From positions 286 to 9,126 of the forward strand of contig MGIN01000013.1 in assembly GCA_001793775.1 (NCBI GenBank): a stretch of DNA of 8,841 nt, written 5' to 3'. The position numbers and the translations under genes were made by a program. The notes under the pieces are model-generated. The model was not told the DNA's origin. It worked only from the letters and a program-made list of their open reading frames with translations, and made no database searches. Shown in pieces: positions 4,617-8,841 of this stretch. Source of the DNA: Candidatus Wolfebacteria bacterium GWA1_42_9 (GTDB lineage Bacteria; Patescibacteriota; Minisyncoccia; UBA6257; JAGOQP01). The stretch's first letter is position 1; each line of letters starts with the position of its first letter.

Positions 4617-5267
4617 GCCTGCATTATACTCTCCAGCGCCTTTCTTGTCAAGAGAAAGAGACGATTTAAACACAAAAAATTTATATCCGACAAAGTTCCA
4701 CGTCAGAGAAACTAAAGTGGCCGCCAATTTGGCCAGATTAAGGCGCAATTCCGAAGAGAATATCAGACCGTCAAAAAATACCAGCGTCGTCAGCAAATAA
4801 ACCGTCGCCGTATTGAGAAAAGCCCCGATAACCGAGACGGAAACAAAACCAGCAAACTCCTTCCCTTTCTGGCTTAATCCGCCGGTTTTGAAAGTCCAGT
4901 GTTTGTTCCAAAGATAACTGTTGACAACCGCTACCGAAAAAGAAATAACATTAAGCGGTATTAAAGCCAGTCCCCCAAAAACTTTGGTCAAATACGAAAG
5001 AAGATTGAGAACCCCGAAATCTATCAGGGTGTTTAAAATCCCCACCACTCCAAACTTGGCAATCTCAAAGAGAATTTTCAGCCAGCGTCCTAAAAAACCA
5101 GCCACCCCAATTCCGACAACGGTTAAGACCCACAGCCCAATCGCAATGGAAAAAATTAACAGCTTTCTGTCCCCCAGAAGATTGACGGTTACCGGGAAGG
5201 AAAAAAGGCCAATCAAAAAACCAGCCAGAACAGATGCCAGAAAATCTTTTTTTCCGATAATGTTCAT
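4611..5267 (-). CDS. GtrA-family membrane protein with N-terminal membrane extension
   Basis: GtrA-like proteins are small polytopic membrane proteins thought to help move polyprenyl-phosphate-linked sugars for surface glycan synthesis. 218 residues. The family core spans about 68-202: KFGVVGILNTLIDFGVLNLL (71-90), NSYLWNKHWTF (116-126), FLNTATVYLL (150-159), and WNFVGYKFFVF (190-200), giving four membrane helices. An N-terminal extension of about 65 residues adds two further hydrophobic segments (about 8-31 and 36-60), making the protein longer than the usual 120-150 residues. The tail after residue 202 is hydrophilic, and its DNA carries a consensus promoter. ATG at 5267 is 4 nt after the hydrolase stop, with no Shine-Dalgarno, so translation probably follows from the upstream gene. 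No glycosyltransferase partner is in view. Confidence 0.9.
   Translation of the reverse strand: MNIIGKKDFLASVLAGFLIGLFSFPVTVNLLGDRKLLIFSIAIGLWVLTVVGIGVAGFLGRWLKILFEIAKFGVVGILNTLIDFGVLNLLSYLTKVFGGLALIPLNVISFSVAVVNSYLWNKHWTFKTGGLSQKGKEFAGFVSVSVIGAFLNTATVYLLTTLVFFDGLIFSSELRLNLAKLAATLVSLTWNFVGYKFFVFKSSLSLDKKGAGEYNAGE
4623..4651 (-). promoter_or_regulatory. Perfect-consensus sigma-70 promoter inside the 3' end of the GtrA gene
   Basis: Minus-strand TTGACA (4651-4646), 17-nt spacer, TATAAT (4628-4623): 12 of 12 consensus bases at optimal spacing. It lies in codons for the non-conserved hydrophilic GtrA tail. Predicted start near 4616. It drives either the candidate small RNA or a long murB leader. 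Confidence 0.8.
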
Positions 5268-5271
5268 ATTG

Positions 5272-6066
5272 TTAATTGGTTAAAAAAGCGACGATTTGGT
5301 TATAAAGTTCGGGATGGTTTTTGAGTATATCGGTGCCGTGCCCGGCATCGTCAAAAATTATCTTTTCTTTTTTCACTCCCGCGGGAACCAGTTCCGACAG
5401 TTCTTCCACTTCCTCGGCATTATTACCATCGTCACGGCTGGAGACAAAAAGAATCTTGCTTTTTCCAGTCAAACGGACTATCAAATCTTTGGTGGTTATT
5501 CCCCGATAATCGATTCCCGGAGACAAAAGAACCACTCCGGCCGTTTCCGAATTCTCTGCTAAATATTTTAAGGCCAGGTTAGCGCCAATAGAAGCTCCGA
5601 TCAGATAAATTTTTTCGTCCGCTGCCCCTTTGCTCTTCAAAAAATCAACCGCCGCCAAAACGTCAAGATAAGAGGCTTGGTGATCTTGGTCCGAAAAATT
5701 TTGGTAGCCGTTCGGTCCCCCTTCCGATTTTCCATGCCCTCTCAAATCAACAGCCACCCCGGAAAAGCCCCACCCCAAAAACTTCGTTGCCAGGTTGGTA
5801 AACGATTCTTTGGTGGAAGGCATCATGTGAAGATAAACCACCCAAGCCGAAGGATTAACAATTTTAAAGTAAGCAGCGGCAAGATTTTTGCCGTCCTGAG
5901 TTTTGAGAAACAGATTTTCGGGCATATTTGATAGATCCGGTTCTTCCTCAACCGTCGGAGAAGAAACAGGAGTAAAAAAGTTCAAACCGGAAAGACTGAC
6001 AATGGTAATTAAGGCCACAACTGTCACCAAAACCGAGGCTAATATTTTTTTATTACCGGATTTCAT
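5272..6066 (-). CDS. Membrane-anchored alpha/beta hydrolase
   Basis: Serine hydrolase of the alpha/beta fold, esterase- or acylglycerol-lipase-like; substrate unknown. With the ATG at 6066 it has 264 residues. An N-terminal hydrophobic helix (about 8-27) without a lipobox Cys suggests a membrane anchor with the catalytic domain outside. Catalytic features: VYLHMMPST (77-85, oxyanion region), VAVDLRGHGKSEG (104-116), nucleophile elbow GASIG with Ser159, SSRDD with Asp212 or Asp213, and AGHGTDIL with His243. A TTG two codons upstream (6072) is possible, but ATG is preferred. The start overlaps the end of the SIMPL gene by 14 bp, which implies translational coupling, and the stop is 4 nt before the GtrA gene. 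The trio looks like an envelope operon. Confidence 0.93.
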   Translation of the reverse strand: MKSGNKKILASVLVTVVALITIVSLSGLNFFTPVSSPTVEEEPDLSNMPENLFLKTQDGKNLAAAYFKIVNPSAWVVYLHMMPSTKESFTNLATKFLGWGFSGVAVDLRGHGKSEGGPNGYQNFSDQDHQASYLDVLAAVDFLKSKGAADEKIYLIGASIGANLALKYLAENSETAGVVLLSPGIDYRGITTKDLIVRLTGKSKILFVSSRDDGNNAEEVEELSELVPAGVKKEKIIFDDAGHGTDILKNHPELYNQIVAFLTN

Positions 6067-6823
6067 AAACAACGTTAACTGTCACGTTGATTTCCTGACT
6101 TCCCGGTTCAATAGTGGGAGCTGCTTTGGGAGAGGCCATTATTCCTCCGCCCATACCCGCTGTTTCATACCGCGGGTAATAATCACCTGAATAATCAGAG
6201 AGGTTAACTATTTTTCCTAAGCGCAAACCATTCTGGTCAGCGATTGTTTTTGCCTTCTCCCGGGCTTTCTTGAAAGCGCCTTCTCTAGCTTGAGCCAAAA
6301 AAACCTCCGGATCGTCAATACCAAAAGAAATGTTTCCTATCCGATTAATCCCCAGTTTGGGCAGTTCTCCGATAATGGGCGATATTTTAGAAAAATCCCT
6401 GATTTTAATACTGACCGTCTGAGTCAGGGAATATTTCACAATCCGGGGAATAAATTCTCCGGAATAAATTCCCCCGGGACTGGAGTAGACCGGAGACAAA
6501 CTGTATTCCGTTGTTTTGATGTCTTTTTCGTCAATACCCTGTGATTTTAAGAAAACAACAACCTGATTGATTTTTTGATTATTTTCATCGGCCACTTTCT
6601 GAGTATCGGTTCCTTCATTGACGACCGAAAAAGAGAGAAAGGCGGTGTCCGGCTTGGCAGTAACTTTGTCAGAAGCCGAGACCGCTACTGTTCGAGCTGA
6701 GTTAAGCGATCTGGCATAATCGCTGATCGGCCCCCAAAAAACGGAGTAGATTAAAAGCAAGGTAATAATTACCAGGAAAACGGACAGGGATTTAAAAAGA
6801 GTCTCTTTATTGGAGTGTTCCAT
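6053..6823 (-). CDS. SIMPL-domain (DUF541) membrane-anchored protein
   Basis: 256 residues. A short cytoplasmic start is followed by one hydrophobic helix (about 9-30, LFKSLSVFLVIITLLLIYSV), then an extracytoplasmic SIMPL domain. Family marks: VAVSASDKVTAKPDTAFLSF (46-65), the NNQKINQVVVFLKSQGI segment, the KDIKTTEYSLSPVY strand, QTVSIKIRDFSKI, and the basic helix with AFKKAREKAKTIADQNGLRLGKI. Relatives include periplasmic oxidative-stress proteins (YggE) and signalling-related proteins, but the biochemical role is unsettled. The C-terminal INVTVNVVYEIR is the usual closing strand. ATG at 6823 follows a repeat-rich spacer and has no Shine-Dalgarno. It is the first gene of the three-gene envelope operon and overlaps the hydrolase start by 14 bp. 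Confidence 0.92.
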   Translation of the reverse strand: MEHSNKETLFKSLSVFLVIITLLLIYSVFWGPISDYARSLNSARTVAVSASDKVTAKPDTAFLSFSVVNEGTDTQKVADENNQKINQVVVFLKSQGIDEKDIKTTEYSLSPVYSSPGGIYSGEFIPRIVKYSLTQTVSIKIRDFSKISPIIGELPKLGINRIGNISFGIDDPEVFLAQAREGAFKKAREKAKTIADQNGLRLGKIVNLSDYSGDYYPRYETAGMGGGIMASPKAAPTIEPGSQEINVTVNVVYEIR

Positions 6824-6834
6824 GAGATGACGTG

Positions 6835-6906
6835 ATGCTAATCTACAAATTTTATGCCAATCTACAAATTGCTAATGAATTCTATTCGCAATTCGCCATA
6901 TTAGCA
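6835..6906. repeat. Short direct and inverted repeats in the tpiA-SIMPL spacer
   Basis: A 17-bp direct repeat with one mismatch occurs at 6835-6851 and 6854-6870 (ATGCTAATCTACAAATT and ATGCCAATCTACAAATT, period 19). It is followed by an inverted repeat TGCTAAT (6870-6876) and ATTAGCA (6900-6906) that also nests GAATT/AATTC words. The AT-rich 107-bp spacer (6824-6930) holds no ORF or terminator. A minus-strand TATAAT at 6911-6906 without a good -35 could be the operon promoter. This looks like lineage-specific extragenic repeat DNA. Confidence 0.6.
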
Positions 6907-6930
6907 TTATATTCGCATATTGGAATCATT

Positions 6931-7671
6931 TCATATTAATTTTAATAAACAACGAATTTCAGCGGGGCGGAGACTAGCCGAACCCACCAGAAAGCCGTCT
7001 ATCTGATGATATTTTAGAAAATTTTTGATGTTTTTGCAACCAACGCTACCACCGTATAAAACCGAATATCGTCTACCGTATACCGAATATAGGAAGGATT
7101 TAATCTTATCAATCATATAGGCAGCGTGGGAGGGATTTACTTTTCTGTTCCCGCCGATAGACCAAACAGGTTCGTAGGCAACAATGAGGGTGCGGAGTTT
7201 AGGGTCCGGGATTTTAGGCAAGTCCGTTTCCAACTGACGTCTGATAAAACTCCAAGATTTTTCTTGAGGCATTTTTTTCTTTTCTCCAACACAGAGAATC
7301 GGTTTTATTTTATTTTTCAGGCAACTTTTGATTTTTAGAGAAATTATTTTATCAGTTTCACCAAAAAGATATCTTCTTTCGGAATGACCGACAATAGCAT
7401 GGGTAACTTTTAAGCTTCCTAACATTGCCGCCGAGAACTCCCCGGTAAAAGCTCCTTTTTCCAAGTGGCTGACATTTTGAACTCCCAGAAAAACTTCTTC
7501 TTTTCTAACACCAATCAACTTCCTGACCTTTTCGATAAAAAGAGCGGGAGGAATAATAACAATGGTTAAGCGTTTCTTGGGAACCGATCGCAAAACAGCT
7601 CGAACAATACCACCAACCCGGGACAGATTATCCGGGTTTTCTTTCCAGTTAAAAGCGACAATTTTTTTCAT
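6931..7671 (-). CDS. tpiA: Triosephosphate isomerase
   Basis: Glycolytic enzyme that interconverts dihydroxyacetone phosphate and glyceraldehyde-3-phosphate in the cytoplasm; dimeric TIM barrel. 246 residues, normal length. Active-site residues are all present: Asn8 and Lys10 (FNWKEN), His96 (VGHSERR, 94-100), and Glu167 (YEPVWSIG, 166-173). Phosphate-binding YGGSV (206-210) and the LVGSASL stretch (228-234) are intact. The flexible loop 6 is unusual: GGNRKVNP follows SI in place of the common GTGK-type sequence, and GVQNV replaces the usual GAQNV. The ATG lies 3 nt after the DedA-gene stop with no Shine-Dalgarno, so coupled translation is likely. It ends the galT-DedA-tpiA cluster. Confidence 0.97.
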   Translation of the reverse strand: MKKIVAFNWKENPDNLSRVGGIVRAVLRSVPKKRLTIVIIPPALFIEKVRKLIGVRKEEVFLGVQNVSHLEKGAFTGEFSAAMLGSLKVTHAIVGHSERRYLFGETDKIISLKIKSCLKNKIKPILCVGEKKKMPQEKSWSFIRRQLETDLPKIPDPKLRTLIVAYEPVWSIGGNRKVNPSHAAYMIDKIKSFLYSVYGRRYSVLYGGSVGCKNIKNFLKYHQIDGFLVGSASLRPAEIRCLLKLI

Positions 7672-7674
7672 AAA

Positions 7675-8301
7675 TCAGGTTGCTTTCTTATTTATTCTAA
7701 CAAAATGCTTTATCGCCCACCAGCCGAATCCGACGAGAATGAGAACCGCTATCAAATAGTCAAACTTTCTAAAATAATAACTAACCGAATGCCAATTTTC
7801 CCCCAAAAAGAATCCAATATAAGCCAAAAAGGCCGACCAGACAAATGACCCCAGGAAAGTATAGAGAGAAAAGCGAAGAAGGTTCATTTTCCCCAGCCCT
7901 GCCGGAAAAGAGATGAAAGTTCTGACCACCGGCAGAAGCCGGGAAAAAAAGACGGTCGTCTCTCCCCAACGGGAGAACCAATGACCGGTCTTGTCCAGCA
8001 GAGATTGAGGAATAAAGAAACCGACGATTTTTGACTTTTCTCCGGTGCGAACAATCCATCCGGCCAACTTATAGGAAACCAGAGACCCAAAAAGATTTCC
8101 CACCGCTCCCCAAAAAACCACTCCCCAAAAAGAGAAACTGCCTTGAGCAGCCAAGAATCCGGAAAAAGGCATAATAATTTCCGAAGGAATAGGAATATTG
8201 GCGCTTTCCAAAGCCATCAAAACAAAAACACCGATGTAGCCGGTGGAATTGATAATCAAAATAACAGCATTAGCAATCCACAATAAAATAGATTCAAGCA
8301 T
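7675..8301 (-). CDS. DedA-family (VTT/SNARE-associated domain) membrane protein
   Basis: Polytopic inner-membrane protein; characterised DedA members recycle undecaprenyl phosphate across the membrane or affect proton balance. 208 residues, typical length. Family signatures: an acidic membrane-proximal motif LESANIPIPSE (31-41, with Glu32 and Glu41), a re-entrant segment with PFSGFLAAQG (45-54), GNLFGSLVSYKLAGW (68-82), and the arginine motif FSRLLPVVRTFISFPAG (119-135, Arg121 and Arg127). Hydrophobic helices near 15-32, 58-75, 140-165 and 180-197 complete the fold. A weak purine-rich AAAGGG lies about 12 nt before the ATG at 8301. It is 29 nt after galT and 3 nt before tpiA. A lipid-carrier role would fit the murB and GtrA genes nearby, but that is inference. 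Confidence 0.93.
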   Translation of the reverse strand: MLESILLWIANAVILIINSTGYIGVFVLMALESANIPIPSEIIMPFSGFLAAQGSFSFWGVVFWGAVGNLFGSLVSYKLAGWIVRTGEKSKIVGFFIPQSLLDKTGHWFSRWGETTVFFSRLLPVVRTFISFPAGLGKMNLLRFSLYTFLGSFVWSAFLAYIGFFLGENWHSVSYYFRKFDYLIAVLILVGFGWWAIKHFVRINKKAT

Positions 8302-8330
8302 AATAAAAAATACACCCTTTACCTTAAACC

Positions 8331-8841
8331 CTATCCCCTGAGTATCTTTGCTGCTTCTTCCGGAAACACCGGATTTATTTCAATCCCTGTTCCCAGTTCA
8401 AAACCGGCTGAGATGTTCGACTTGGGAACCAACTCCAGATGCCAGTGGTAATGACCGTGTTTTTTCTTGTCCCTGACGGGAGCAGTGTGGATAAAAAAGT
8501 TGTAATCAGGATCGGAAAGCCTTTTTCTCACTGACCTTAAAATCTTTTGAAGAACTTCGGCGAAATGTTTCAGAAGTTCCTTGCTTGATTCTTCAAAATA
8601 AGGAAGGTGTTTTTTAGGAAAAATATTTATCTGAAACGGTTCTTTGGCGGCAAAAGGAACAAAGGCGATGACACTGCCGTTCTCAAAAATAATTCTCTTT
8701 CGGTCTTTCTTCTCCTTGGCAATAATGTCACAGTGAATACATCGTTTTTTCTTTTTTCGGTAATCAGCCGAAAAAGAGATGGAGCGACCAACGCTGGCCG
8801 GAATCACCGGCAGAGCGATGATTTGATAGTGAGGATGATAC
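8331..8841 (-). CDS. galT: Galactose-1-phosphate uridylyltransferase, C-terminal part (5' end outside window)
   Basis: Leloir-pathway enzyme that swaps UMP between UDP-glucose and galactose-1-phosphate (HIT superfamily). The frame is open to the window edge, so only the last 169 residues are seen. The active-site motif is right at the edge: HPHYQ (8837-8823), whose second His is the expected uridylylated nucleophile, followed by IIALPVIP. Next come CIHCDI, a Cys pair typical of the archaeal/Thermotoga-like subfamily, FVPFAAKEPFQINIFPKKH, and the closing HYHWHLELVP. An internal GTG at 8807 is not the start, because the catalytic motif lies upstream of it in the same frame. TAG stop; the DedA gene follows after 29 nt. 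Some homologues act on other sugar-1-phosphates, so substrate is not certain. Confidence 0.93.
   Translation of the reverse strand, partial: YHPHYQIIALPVIPASVGRSISFSADYRKKKKRCIHCDIIAKEKKDRKRIIFENGSVIAFVPFAAKEPFQINIFPKKHLPYFEESSKELLKHFAEVLQKILRSVRKRLSDPDYNFFIHTAPVRDKKKHGHYHWHLELVPKSNISAGFELGTGIEINPVFPEEAAKILRG

Noticed and set aside
4496..4693. 65-codon minus-strand frame overlapping the end of the GtrA gene.
   Set aside because: It runs through the consensus promoter, the terminator hairpin and its T-run, and its product matches nothing I recognise.
5953..5960. CGTCGGAG in the hydrolase gene matches one end of the secA palindromic element.
   Set aside because: Isolated 8-mer without a partner arm or direct repeats; expected by chance.
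6067..6072. TTG start two codons upstream for the hydrolase.
   Set aside because: ATG at 6066 is a better start and no ribosome-binding site favours the TTG.
8805..8807. GTG at 8807 as the start of a short HIT-like protein.
   Set aside because: The frame continues upstream through the catalytic HPHYQ motif to the window edge, so the gene is a truncated galT.

Overview
The window is a compact bacterial chromosome segment in which every recognisable gene lies on the minus strand. In transcription order (right to left) it holds: a 5'-truncated galactose-1-phosphate uridylyltransferase, a DedA-family membrane protein, triosephosphate isomerase, a SIMPL-domain protein, a membrane-anchored alpha/beta hydrolase, a GtrA-family membrane protein, murB, a tiny Lys/Arg-rich protein, hpf and secA. 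TGA is used as a stop (for example tpiA and the DedA gene), so the standard bacterial code applies. The gene set, the low-to-moderate GC, the general lack of Shine-Dalgarno sequences, the SecA with lineage-type insertions and a divergent MurB fit a Candidate Phyla Radiation (Patescibacteria) bacterium. That is inference; no rRNA is present to confirm it.

Layout. 6931-8841: galT, the DedA gene and tpiA, closely spaced (29 nt, then 3 nt), probably one transcript of central and envelope metabolism. 6824-6930: an AT-rich spacer of short direct and inverted repeats. 4611-6823: SIMPL, hydrolase and GtrA genes, overlapping or nearly touching, an envelope operon. 4430-4610: a dense regulatory spacer with a perfect-consensus promoter inside the 3' end of the GtrA gene, an intrinsic terminator about 87 nt downstream (a candidate small RNA), a second promoter, and a 5' hairpin that loops out the only full-strength Shine-Dalgarno of the window in front of murB. 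3524-4429: murB. 3045-3523: murB terminator, a TATAAT promoter, a structured leader, a 27-codon basic ORF, its compound terminator, and a repeat-rich spacer carrying a promoter that would make hpf mRNA leaderless. 8-3044: hpf and secA, a pairing also common in other bacteria.

The most unusual object is a 51-bp palindromic element inserted in frame in secA (1904-1954). It is bounded by near-perfect terminal inverted repeats and flanked by an exact 6-bp direct repeat, CTGAAC, like a target-site duplication. Removing 57 bp restores a SecA sequence that aligns without a gap to the family just before the DEVD motif. This resembles the protein-invading palindromic elements known from Rickettsia, but the sequence is not one I recognise. 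A second, unrelated palindrome lies in the variable SecA C-terminal linker. The candidate small RNA upstream of murB, whose 5' end is complementary over 8 nt to the loop of the murB leader hairpin, is the second most interesting lead.
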